From: Azorhizobium doebereinerae UFLA1-100
Lineage (GTDB): Bacteria; Pseudomonadota; Alphaproteobacteria; Rhizobiales; Xanthobacteraceae
Assembly: GCF_000473085.1 (NCBI RefSeq)
Contig: NZ_AXBA01000023.1
Location: forward strand, 38,527 to 102,526
DNA length: 64,000 nt
Reading direction: 5' to 3'
The notes beneath the pieces are model-generated. The model worked only from the letters and a program-made list of their open reading frames with translations. It made no database searches and was not told the origin of the DNA. This document shows positions 48,608 through 55,788 of this stretch, in pieces. Positions within the stretch are counted from its first letter, which is position 1. Every line of letters begins with the position of its first letter. A program made the position numbers and the translations under genes.

Positions 48608-48799
48608 ATGACAGCAGATCTGCGCACGCTGATTGAGGCAGCGAAGCGCGTGGAAGTGAGTCCGCAGCAGCGGGAAAGCCAGAGGCGCAGCTTTGCCTAT
48701 GGAAACACGTCCTTTGAGAACCAGCGCATAACCCGCGAGATGGTTGATCGTCAGGCCGAAAAACTGGCCCAAGCCGAACGGGCTCAGGGCGGCAAGTGA
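48608..48799 (+). CDS. Fic antitoxin-like small protein
   Basis: A 63-residue helical protein directly upstream of the fic gene. It contains FAYGNTSFENQRITREMVDR. This resembles the inhibitory helix of Fic proteins ([S/T]-x3-E-[G/N]), with N in the first position (N-T-S-F-E-N); a separate antitoxin of this kind defines class I Fic modules such as VbhA/VbhT. GGGAGA precedes the ATG at 48608; an alternative ATG exists at 48572. The stop overlaps the fic start by four bases. Confidence 0.72.
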   Translation: MTADLRTLIEAAKRVEVSPQQRESQRRSFAYGNTSFENQRITREMVDRQAEKLAQAERAQGGK

Positions 48800-49491
48800 C
48801 CGAAGAACCGGAACCAATCCAGATGCGAGACAGCCGCGCTGAGGAGGTGGAGCTTATTTCCGATCCGGTTCTTAAGGCCGAAGCCGAAGCCAGAAACGGT
48901 CTACGGCAATACGATCTTGGTATGAAGATGGTGCAAGAGGCCATCGAAAGGGGCGGAGCTTACAAGCTCCGCCTTTCGCACATTCTGAGCCTCCAACGCG
49001 AAGCGCTTGCAGGAATAAGTCAATTTGCAGGAAATTTTCGTCCTGGCGGAGTTGCGATTTCGGAAAGCAAGCATGAACCAGTAGGCGCCCACTTGGTGCC
49101 TGAACTGGTTGAAGGCTTATGCGATTATATCAATGAGCATTGGTCCGAAAAAACGGCATTGCATCTCGCCGCATATATCATGTGGCGATTGAATTGGATT
49201 CATCCATTTGCTGACGGCAACGGGCGTACATCCAGAATTTTATCGTACATGGTAATGTGCATAAAACTTGGGTATTTGCTGCCAGGTGAGCCTACAATTC
49301 CCGACCTGATAGTCCGCAATAGAAACCCTTATTTTGATGCGCTTGATGCAGCCGATGCTGCTTGCACAGAGGGACGTCTCGATGTCTCAAAGATGGAAGA
49401 ACTCCTGGAGGCATTTCTGGCGAAACAATTAACTTCTGCCTTCCAGCAGGCGGGCGGGCGAGCTTCTGCTCCGGCGGAGACCTCAGGCTAA
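48796..49491 (+). CDS. Fic-family protein AMP-transferase (toxin)
   Basis: A 231-residue Fic-domain protein. The catalytic motif is complete: HPFADGNGRTSR, beginning with H136 (H-P-F-x-[D/E]-G-N-G-R-x2-R). It is preceded by FRPGGVAISESKHEPVGAHL, the usual flap region. It lacks an internal inhibitory helix, which fits a class I toxin controlled by the small upstream protein. It starts with GTG. Base composition is clearly lower in GC than the rest of the window, a sign of horizontal transfer. It probably adenylylates a host protein such as gyrase or topoisomerase IV, by analogy. Confidence 0.93.
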   Translation: MTEEPEPIQMRDSRAEEVELISDPVLKAEAEARNGLRQYDLGMKMVQEAIERGGAYKLRLSHILSLQREALAGISQFAGNFRPGGVAISESKHEPVGAHLVPELVEGLCDYINEHWSEKTALHLAAYIMWRLNWIHPFADGNGRTSRILSYMVMCIKLGYLLPGEPTIPDLIVRNRNPYFDALDAADAACTEGRLDVSKMEELLEAFLAKQLTSAFQQAGGRASAPAETSG

Positions 49492-49496
49492 TCCCC

Positions 49497-50174
49497 TCAC
49501 TGGCTCGCCCAGATGATGCGCGCGACCCACAACACGTCGGCCGCCGCCAGTGCTCGGTCCTCATAGTCCGGGTTCAGCGAGCGCAGGTCCACCGTGCGGG
49601 CGGTGCGGCGCACCAGTTCCTTGGCCAGAACCTCGCCCTCGCGGGTCTTCACCACCACCCGGTCGCCCTTGCGCACCGAGGCGGCGGGGGAGACCACCAC
49701 CAGGTCGCCGGGGCGGTAGACCGGGCGCATGCTGTCGCCGGAAATCTCCAGCGCATAAGCGTGCTCGTCCTCCACCTCGGGAAACAGGATCTCGTCCCAG
49801 CCGCCGCCCACCGGGAAGCCGGCGTCGTCGAAGAAGCCGCCCGCCCCCGCCTGGGCGAGGCCGATATGGGGGATGGCGCGCACGGCGCGCGGCGGCGGGG
49901 CCGCTTCCTCCATGAAGCCGCCATGGGCGCGCGCGCCATGGCCCTCCGGGGCCAGCAGGGCCATGAAATCGTCGATGCTCGCCCCGGTGGCGGCCAGCAC
50001 CTTGGCGATGCTCTCGGTGGAGGGCCAGCGGGTATGCCCGTCCGGGGAGATGCGCTTGGAGCGGTTGAAGGCGGTGGCGTCGAGCCCGGCGCGCTTGGCC
50101 AGCGCCGAGGCGGAGAGGCCGTGCGCCGCCGCGAGGCGGTCGATCGCCGTCCAGATCTGGCCGTGGGTCAGCAT
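49497..50174 (-). CDS. S24-family (LexA/CI-like) HTH repressor
   Basis: A 225-residue repressor. The N-terminal HTH (ALAKRAGLDATAFNRSKRI) is followed by a C-terminal S24 peptidase-like domain with the nucleophile in ALEISGDSMRPVYRPGDLVV (GDSM) and the general-base lysine in GEVLAKELVRR. A prophage CI or stress regulator role is possible, but conserved copies of this type are often chromosomal housekeeping genes in Hyphomicrobiales. No phage genes are nearby. It may regulate itself. It is convergent with the fic gene. Confidence 0.9.
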   Translation of the reverse strand: MLTHGQIWTAIDRLAAAHGLSASALAKRAGLDATAFNRSKRISPDGHTRWPSTESIAKVLAATGASIDDFMALLAPEGHGARAHGGFMEEAAPPPRAVRAIPHIGLAQAGAGGFFDDAGFPVGGGWDEILFPEVEDEHAYALEISGDSMRPVYRPGDLVVVSPAASVRKGDRVVVKTREGEVLAKELVRRTARTVDLRSLNPDYEDRALAAADVLWVARIIWASQ

Positions 50175-50303
50175 GGGCGCCTGCGCGGGTCAGAGGGATA
50201 CATAGGAAAATATGTATGATCCGCTCCGGGGGCAGGAATCAAGTCCGCTGTTGGCCCGGCGCGGCCTCTGGCGCCCGCCCGCCAAGGGCGCTACACCCGG
50301 CGC

Positions 50304-50651
50304 ATGACCGCATCGCACTGCCTCATCTACAAGATCTGCCCCCGCCCGCTGTGGGAGGCGGCCGCGGCCGCCGGCCGGTTCGAGGGCGCACCCGTGGACC
50401 TCGCGGACGGCTATATCCATTTCTCCGCCGTGGAGCAGGTGCGCGAGACCGCCGCCAAGCATTTCGCCGGCAAGGACGATCTGGTCCTGGTGGCGGTGGA
50501 TGCCACCAGCTTGGCGCAGCTGAAATGGGAGCCCTCGCGCGGCGGGGCGCTGTTCCCCCACCTCTACGGCCCGCTGCAGATGACCGACGTGCTGTGGGTG
50601 AAGCCGCTGCCGCTGGGCGCGGACGGGACCCACCGCTTCCCTCTGCCCTGA
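50304..50651 (+). CDS. DUF952-family protein
   Basis: A 115-residue protein with the DUF952 pattern: LIYKICPRPLWEAAAAAG, VDLADGYIHFSAVEQVRET, and the C-terminal LKWEPSRGGALFPHLYGPL. The fold resembles ADP-ribosyltransferase-like small domains, but function is unknown. It is convergent with the MATE gene, four bases apart. Confidence 0.9.
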   Translation: MTASHCLIYKICPRPLWEAAAAAGRFEGAPVDLADGYIHFSAVEQVRETAAKHFAGKDDLVLVAVDATSLAQLKWEPSRGGALFPHLYGPLQMTDVLWVKPLPLGADGTHRFPLP

Positions 50652-50655
50652 GGCG

Positions 50656-51987
50656 TCAGGCGGTCCGGAAGGTCCGCCGCACCAGCGCCGGCAGCCGCAG
50701 CGCCTGGAAGAGGCCGCGCGCCACCAGGAAGATCAGCAGCGCGGTCCACAGCCCGGCATTGCCGAACGGCCTGAGCCCGGCCCAGGCGAGAAGATAGACC
50801 GCCAGCGCCGCCAGCATGAGGTTGCGCATGTCGCGCGACCACAGCGCCCCCACATAGATGCCGTCATAGGCATAGGCGGCCACCCCGGCGAGCGGCAGCA
50901 GCGCGGCGAAGGGCAGATAGGCGATCGCCTCCGCCACCACCTCCGCATTGGTGCTCATCAGCCCGAGGATGGCCGGCCCGGCCAGCAGGAAGACCGCCAC
51001 CGCCGGCACGGCGAAGCCGTAGCCCCACAGCAGCACGAGGCGCAGCGCGGTGGAGAAGGCGGCGCGGTCGCGGGCGCCGGCGGCGGCGCCGCACAATTGC
51101 TCGGCGGCGGTGGCGAAGCCGTCGAGGAAATAGACCGACAGCAGCACCATGGTGTTGAGCAGCGCATTGGCGGCGAGCGTGACGTCGCCGGCCCGCGCAC
51201 CCTGGGCGGCGAAGAAGGCGAAGGCGCCGAGCAGCGCCGCGGTGCGGATCATGATGTCGCGGTTGAGCGCCATCATCTCCACGATGCGCGCCCGGTTCAG
51301 CACCACCGCCCGCGGCACATCCAGGCGGAAGCGCAGCAGGCGGGCGCAGAGCAGCAGCCCCGCCGCCATGCCCGCGCCCTCGGCCCACACCGCCGCCTCC
51401 GCCGCGCCCGCCACGCCCCGGCCGAGGCCGAGCACGAACAGGATGCACAGGCCGATGTTGAGGGCGTTGATGCCGGCCTGGAGCGCCAGCGCGTGGCCGG
51501 TGCGGCCGATGCCGGTGAACCAGCCCAGCAGCGCGTAATTGGCGAGACTCATGGGCGCGGCCCAGATGCGCACGCCGTAATAGGCGCCGACCGCCGCATC
51601 CACCGCCGGGCTCGCCCCGGCCATCTTCAGCGCCAGCACGCCGATGGGCCATTGCAGGGCCACCAGCACCGCGCCGCAGGCCAGCGCCAGCAGGACGGCG
51701 CGGGCCAGCACCGCGCGCTCCTCCACGCCGTCGCGGCGGCCCACCGCCTGGGCGGCAAGGCCCACCGTGCCCATGCGCAGGAAGCCGAAGCCCCAGAACA
51801 GGAAATCGAACACCACCGCGCCCAGCGCCACGCCGCCCAGCATCGCCGCGTCGCCGAGCCGCCCCACCACCGTGGTGGCCACCAGCCCCAGCAGCGGGGT
51901 GGTGAGATGGGCGAGCGTCATCGGCGCGGCGATGGCCAGCACGCTCCTGTGCGTCACCGGCCGGGGCGCGGGCGCGGGGCCGCTCAC
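50656..51987 (-). CDS. MATE-family efflux transporter (DinF-like)
   Basis: A 443-residue multidrug/toxic compound exporter with about twelve membrane segments. The opening SVLAIAAPMTLAHLTTPLLG and the loop LGGVALGAVVFDFLFWGF, then GTVGLAAQAVGRRD, are MATE/DinF hallmarks. It would export cationic or other compounds using an ion gradient. The DUF6460 gene lies immediately upstream in the same orientation. Confidence 0.92.
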   Translation of the reverse strand: MSGPAPAPRPVTHRSVLAIAAPMTLAHLTTPLLGLVATTVVGRLGDAAMLGGVALGAVVFDFLFWGFGFLRMGTVGLAAQAVGRRDGVEERAVLARAVLLALACGAVLVALQWPIGVLALKMAGASPAVDAAVGAYYGVRIWAAPMSLANYALLGWFTGIGRTGHALALQAGINALNIGLCILFVLGLGRGVAGAAEAAVWAEGAGMAAGLLLCARLLRFRLDVPRAVVLNRARIVEMMALNRDIMIRTAALLGAFAFFAAQGARAGDVTLAANALLNTMVLLSVYFLDGFATAAEQLCGAAAGARDRAAFSTALRLVLLWGYGFAVPAVAVFLLAGPAILGLMSTNAEVVAEAIAYLPFAALLPLAGVAAYAYDGIYVGALWSRDMRNLMLAALAVYLLAWAGLRPFGNAGLWTALLIFLVARGLFQALRLPALVRRTFRTA

Positions 51988-52012
51988 CGGGCGGCCCCGT
52001 GGGGCTGGAGGA

Positions 52013-52288
52013 TCACCGGCCGGCCCGGAACAGGCGCGAGAGCAGCCACAGCGGGACCACGATCACCGCGCCGAGCAGGAAATAGCGCCACAGCCGCTCG
52101 ATCGTGTCGAAGCCCAGCGAGAACAGGGTGTCGGCGAGGCGCCGCACGCTCTCCAGCAGGTGCGCCGGGTCGAGCCCCAGCGCCGCCAGGATCACCCCCA
52201 CCACCACGGACAGCAGCACGAGGCGGATCAGCACCGAGACCGGCGAGCCGCCGAGGAAGCGGGAGAACTGGGAATTGCCGTCTGCCAT
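52013..52288 (-). CDS. DUF6460-like small membrane protein
   Basis: A 91-residue protein with two hydrophobic segments (SVLIRLVLLSVVVGVILAAL; WRYFLLGAVIVVPLWLLSRL) and a short polar start (MADGNSQFSRFLGGSPVS). It matches the pattern of the alphaproteobacterial DUF6460 group. Function unknown. It ends 25 bases before the MATE start and may be co-transcribed. Confidence 0.75.
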   Translation of the reverse strand: MADGNSQFSRFLGGSPVSVLIRLVLLSVVVGVILAALGLDPAHLLESVRRLADTLFSLGFDTIERLWRYFLLGAVIVVPLWLLSRLFRAGR

Positions 52289-52397
52289 GGATTGCCTCGC
52301 CGCGCCGCACAATCGGCCGAATGCCCCCTGCCATAGAGCGCGATCCTGCCCGAGGGAAGGCGCCCGCGTCCATCCGGCCGGGAAAACCGCCGGCCGT

Positions 52398-53204
52398 TCA
52401 GTCCGGCTCGACGACGCCGATGCTACGCGCCTGCCAGGTGCGGCGGACCAGGCGGCGGGCGCTCTCCAGCCGGTGGCCGAGCGCACCGCGCCGGGGCAGC
52501 GCCGCCGCCGGCGCGGCCGGGGCGAGCGCGTCGAAATCGAACCGGGCGTAGATGTCGGCGAAGCGGTCGAGGAACAGCGCCTGGGTCGCCGCATCCATCT
52601 CCCGGTAGCGCTGCGGCCGGCCGACGTTGAACTGGCCGATCAGCGTGCCGTCGCGGAACGGCGCCAGCACCTCGGCGGCATCCACTGCCACGCCGAGGTG
52701 GCGCGCCACGCGGGCGACGGCGGCCTCGGAGGCAAAGCAGATCTCGTTATAGGTGAACAGCTCGACGCCGGGCACGGCGGCCCATTGCGCGAAATAGTCC
52801 ATCTGCATGGCGATGGAGGGCAGCGCGTCGGCGGGGGTGTGGATCTCGGCGAACGGCAGGATGCCGAGCTTGCGCGCCCGCGCGCCGTTGTCGGCCATGG
52901 ACAGGGCCATCTCGCGCGGGTCGCGGATGCTGGCGCTGGCGAGGATCTCGCCCGCCCGGATGCGCTCGGCCACCTCCGGCTGGAGCGCGCCATGGGTCTT
53001 CAGGACGACGTTGCGCCCGCCCGCCGCCCGCTCCACCCGCTCCAGGAACGGCCCGGTGATGAAATCATAGTAGTTTTCGAGCTTCCGGCTGTCCCGGCGC
53101 CGGATGCGCCCGAACCCCTTGCCGGACACACACAGTATTTCCTCGGTCAATTGGTACAGATACGTGCTGGCGGACTTGGTCGCGCCATAGCAAATATAGA
53201 TCAT
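52398..53204 (-). CDS. Sulfotransferase-like protein, copy A of a divergent pair
   Basis: A 268-residue P-loop protein. The N-terminal loop YGATKSASTYLYQLTEEIL fits the 5'-phosphosulfate-binding loop of sulfotransferases, and IRDPREMALSMADNG fits their 3'-phosphate site; HGALQPEVAERI and GVELFTYNEICF are shared with the neighbour. It probably transfers sulfate from PAPS to a sugar, lipid or peptide, but no substrate genes are near. The paralogue on the opposite strand is near-identical over the first 22 residues and shares long blocks thereafter, including FNVGRPQRYREMDAATQALF. Confidence 0.82.
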   Translation of the reverse strand: MIYICYGATKSASTYLYQLTEEILCVSGKGFGRIRRRDSRKLENYYDFITGPFLERVERAAGGRNVVLKTHGALQPEVAERIRAGEILASASIRDPREMALSMADNGARARKLGILPFAEIHTPADALPSIAMQMDYFAQWAAVPGVELFTYNEICFASEAAVARVARHLGVAVDAAEVLAPFRDGTLIGQFNVGRPQRYREMDAATQALFLDRFADIYARFDFDALAPAAPAAALPRRGALGHRLESARRLVRRTWQARSIGVVEPD

Positions 53205-53375
53205 CGCCAACCTTGCCGCGACCCGGGCGCAGGCCGCGCAAATTAAGGGGGGCGCCAGTGGTGTCAAGACAAACCGCGCCCGCCCCCGCGGCGCCCGGCA
53301 CGGCCCGATCTTGACAGGCCCGGCGGACACCCGGACACTTGCCCTTGGTGGACCCACGGATAGTCCGGGGCCGGA
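53205..53375. promoter_or_regulatory. Shared promoter region of the sulfotransferase-like pair
   Basis: Both strands carry TCTTGACA: TTGACA at 53311-53316 facing copy B, and its complement at 53262-53267 facing copy A. Each -35-like box lies about 58-60 bases from its start codon, so the duplication seems to include promoter sequence. Confidence 0.5.
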
Positions 53376-54194
53376 ATGATCTACATTTGTTACGGCGTGA
53401 CCAAGTCCGCCAGCACGTATCTGTACCAGTTGACCGAGGAGATATTGTCCCTCGGCGGTCTCGGCTTCTGCCGCATCCGCCATGGCGGCCCCTTCGGGAC
53501 GGCCAATTATTACGACGCCGTCAGCCCCGGCCTGCTCGACCGCGTCGCCGACGCGGCCTGCGGACGGCCCGTGGTGCTGAAGACCCACGGCGACCTGCAT
53601 CCCGAAGTGGCGCGCCGCATCGCCGCCGGTACGGTGCTGGCCAGCGCCGGCATCCGCGATCCGCGCGAGATGGCCCTGTCCATGGCGGACCACGGCGTGC
53701 GGGCGCGGGCGCGCGGGGAAGACGCCTTCTCGGAGGTGGGCGGCCCGCTCGCGGCCCTGGCGTCCATCGACGCGCAGATCGCCGTGTTCGAGCGCTGGGC
53801 GGCGGTCGAGACTACGGAAGTCTTCACCTACAACCAGATCTGCTTCGACACCGAGGCCACCATCGCCCGCGTGGCGGCGCAGATCGGCGTCGACGTGGAT
53901 GTCGCGCGGGTGCTGGCGCCGTTCGCCCAGCCGGGCACCATCGGCCAGTTCAACATGGGCCGGCCACGGCGCTACCAGGAGATGGATGCGGCGACCCAGG
54001 CGCTGTTCCTCGCCCGCTACGCCGGCTTCTACGCCCGCATGGATGTGGAGATGGGCCTGCCGCAGCCCGGCGACCCGGCCCCGCCGCAGCGGCGGCCGGC
54101 GGCGGGGCCGCTCGGCCGCAAGGCGGCGGATACCCGCAGGCTGCTGCGCCGGCTGGCGCGCAGCCGGGACATCGGAACCATCCACGCGGGCTGA
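53376..54194 (+). CDS. Sulfotransferase-like protein, copy B of a divergent pair
   Basis: A 272-residue paralogue of the divergent gene. YGVTKSASTYLYQLTEEIL and IRDPREMALSMADHG occupy the two PAPS-binding positions; FNMGRPRRYQEMDAATQALF is shared. The C-terminus is a basic Pro/Arg-rich tail different from copy A. Differences cluster in the region after the P-loop (GLGFCRIRHGGPFG) and around residues 115-135, which could alter substrate choice. It is followed by the convergent peroxiredoxin terminator. Confidence 0.82.
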   Translation: MIYICYGVTKSASTYLYQLTEEILSLGGLGFCRIRHGGPFGTANYYDAVSPGLLDRVADAACGRPVVLKTHGDLHPEVARRIAAGTVLASAGIRDPREMALSMADHGVRARARGEDAFSEVGGPLAALASIDAQIAVFERWAAVETTEVFTYNQICFDTEATIARVAAQIGVDVDVARVLAPFAQPGTIGQFNMGRPRRYQEMDAATQALFLARYAGFYARMDVEMGLPQPGDPAPPQRRPAAGPLGRKAADTRRLLRRLARSRDIGTIHAG

Positions 54195-54231
54195 GGCCGT
54201 CGCCCCCGGCAAGCCCGCGGGGACCGCCACG

Positions 54232-54275
54232 AAAAAGGCCATGGCCCCGCCGCCCGCAGGCGTGGGACCATGGCC
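54232..54275 (-). terminator. Terminator of the peroxiredoxin gene
   Basis: On the minus strand GGCCATGG, a long loop, CCATGGCC and then TTTTT: an intrinsic terminator 37 bases after the peroxiredoxin stop. Confidence 0.75.
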
Positions 54276-54312
54276 CGTTCGTTCAGCCCCGCCCGCGCGG
54301 GGGACGCGCTGT

Positions 54313-54957
54313 TCAGGCCGAGGCGGAGCCCGGCTGGCGGACGATGCGCAGATAGGGCTTCACCGTCTTCCAGCCTTCCGGGAACTTCTCCTTGGCCGCA
54401 TCGTCGGAGACGGATGGGACGATGATGACGTCTTCGCCCTGCTTCCAGTCCGCCGGGGTGGCGACGGAATGCTGGGCGGTGAGCTGGAGCGAATCCACCA
54501 CGCGCAGGATTTCCTGGAAGTTGCGGCCGGTGCTCGCCGGATAGGTGAGGGTGAGCTTCAGCTTCTTGTCCGGCCCGATGACGAAGACCGAGCGCACGGT
54601 GGTGGTGTCGCTCGCATTGGGATGGATCAGGTCGTAGAGGTCGGAGACCTTCTTGTCGCTGTCGGCGATCAGCGGGAAGTTGAGCTGCGCGCCGGTGGCG
54701 AGCTTGATGTCATCCACCCAGGCCGGATGGTTCTCGATCGTGTCCACCGACAGGCCGATGACCTTGACGTTCCGCTTGTCGAACTCGCCCTTCAGGTGCG
54801 CCACCTGGCCGAGCTCGGTGGTGCAGACCGGGGTGAAGTTCTTCGGATGCGAGAACAGGATGCCCCAGGAATTGCCGAGCCACGCATGGAAGCTGATCGG
54901 CCCTTCCGTGGTCTGGGCGGTGAAATCGGGAACCGTGTCCCCCAGGCGCAGCGTCAT
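54313..54957 (-). CDS. 1-Cys peroxiredoxin (Prx6-type)
   Basis: A 214-residue thiol peroxidase. The peroxidatic cysteine is C45 in HPKNFTPVCTTELG; the long C-terminal domain with DVIIVPSVSDDAAKEKFPEG is typical of Prx6. The start MTLRLGDTVPDFTAQTTEG is canonical and GGAGAGAG precedes the ATG at 54957. It reduces hydrogen peroxide and organic hydroperoxides. An ATC-N9-GAT-type inverted repeat lies 38-60 bases upstream, suggesting control by a LysR-type regulator encoded elsewhere. Confidence 0.95.
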   Translation of the reverse strand: MTLRLGDTVPDFTAQTTEGPISFHAWLGNSWGILFSHPKNFTPVCTTELGQVAHLKGEFDKRNVKVIGLSVDTIENHPAWVDDIKLATGAQLNFPLIADSDKKVSDLYDLIHPNASDTTTVRSVFVIGPDKKLKLTLTYPASTGRNFQEILRVVDSLQLTAQHSVATPADWKQGEDVIIVPSVSDDAAKEKFPEGWKTVKPYLRIVRQPGSASA

Positions 54958-54994
54958 GTCTCTCTCCAAACCACGATAGAAGAATGTGACTTCA

Positions 54995-55017
54995 ATCTAT
55001 CATACACATCGATAGAT
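54995..55017. promoter_or_regulatory. Candidate operator of the peroxiredoxin gene
   Basis: ATCTATC, nine bases, GATAGAT: a perfect 7-bp inverted repeat containing the ATC-N9-GAT / T-N11-A core of LysR-type sites. Confidence 0.55.
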
Positions 55018-55108
55018 GAAGTTTGGAAGAACGGACCATGTCATCCGGCGGCATGGCGCTTCCGCCGCACCCCTATCCGAACCGCTTGGGTTTTGCTAGG
55101 CTAGTCAA

Positions 55109-55355
55109 ATGCCGACGGTCCTACGCCTCGAAGGCTTGCGCGTTGCGCTATCCCAACGATCACCGGCCCGCGCACGTCCATGTCGTCGGGAACGGGGGCG
55201 AGGCGGTGTTCCTGCTGAATTGCCCAGAGGGGCCGAGCGAATTGCGCGAGACCTATGGCTTCAGTCGGCCCGAGGTCGGACGCATCAAGAGCGCGCTCGA
55301 TGCGGCGCTGACACGGTTATGCGAGGCGTGGAGGGCGATCCATGGCGGTGACTGA
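55109..55355 (+). pseudogene. DUF4160-family gene with apparent frameshift
   Basis: The family start MPTVLRLEGLRVAL is read from the ATG at 55109. The family core YPNDHRPAHVHVVGNGGEA lies in a different frame that begins to match at about 55150. Joining them needs a single shift near 55147-55150 (one base gained or two lost at GCGCTAT). The downstream frame then runs without a stop to 55355 and overlaps the DUF2442 gene by 14 bases. It could be a recent mutation, a sequencing error or recoding. A DUF4160/DUF2442 pair is a known gene arrangement suspected to be a toxin-antitoxin-like module. Confidence 0.75.
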
Positions 55356-55755
55356 ACAGGCGTTCGCCGAGGCCGAACAGCGCATGGCCGACGCCCGGGA
55401 GGCCGGGCGCGCGGTCTCCGCCCGCTTCGACCGCCGCACGTCGCGCCTCGTGGTGCGGCTCGGCACCGGCGTGGAGATCGCCGTTCCGGTCGGGCTGGTG
55501 GAAGGGCTGGCCGGCGCGTCGAAGGACGATCTGGCGGAGATCGAGATCAGCCCTGCCGGGCTCGGCCTGCATTGGCCGAAGCTCGATGCCGACGTCTACG
55601 TGCCGGCGCTGCTGCAAGGCGTGTTCGGCTCGAAGACGTGGATGGCACAGCAGCTCGGCAGCGCGGGAGGTCGGGCGCGGACCGCCGCGAAGGCCGCCAG
55701 CTCCCGGGAGAACGGCCGCAAGGGCGGCCGGCCGCGCAAGGCCGCGACCGGCTGA
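55342..55755 (+). CDS. DUF2442-family protein
   Basis: A 137-residue protein with the DUF2442 core: RRTSRLVVRLGTGVEIAVP, GLVEGLAGASKDDLAEIEIS, and LGLHWPKLDADVYVPALLQG. The C-terminal 40 residues are Lys/Arg/Gly-rich (ASSRENGRKGGRPRKAATG), suggesting DNA or RNA contact. It partners the frameshifted DUF4160 gene (14-base overlap). If the module is a toxin-antitoxin pair, this is the surviving half. Confidence 0.88.
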   Translation: MAVTEQAFAEAEQRMADAREAGRAVSARFDRRTSRLVVRLGTGVEIAVPVGLVEGLAGASKDDLAEIEISPAGLGLHWPKLDADVYVPALLQGVFGSKTWMAQQLGSAGGRARTAAKAASSRENGRKGGRPRKAATG

Positions 55756-55788
55756 GGAGCCGGCGCGGCGAAGCCCCGGCGGTCGCGT

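Noticed and set aside
49497..50174. S24-type repressor as a sign of a prophage
   Set aside because: No integrase, terminase, capsid or lysis genes lie on either side; it is more likely a resident regulator.
55023..55355. A 110-residue gene from the ATG at 55023 as a full DUF4160 protein
   Set aside because: Its first ~40 residues do not resemble the family, whereas the expected MPTVLRLEGLRVA start is present in another frame inside it, so a frameshifted gene explains the data better.
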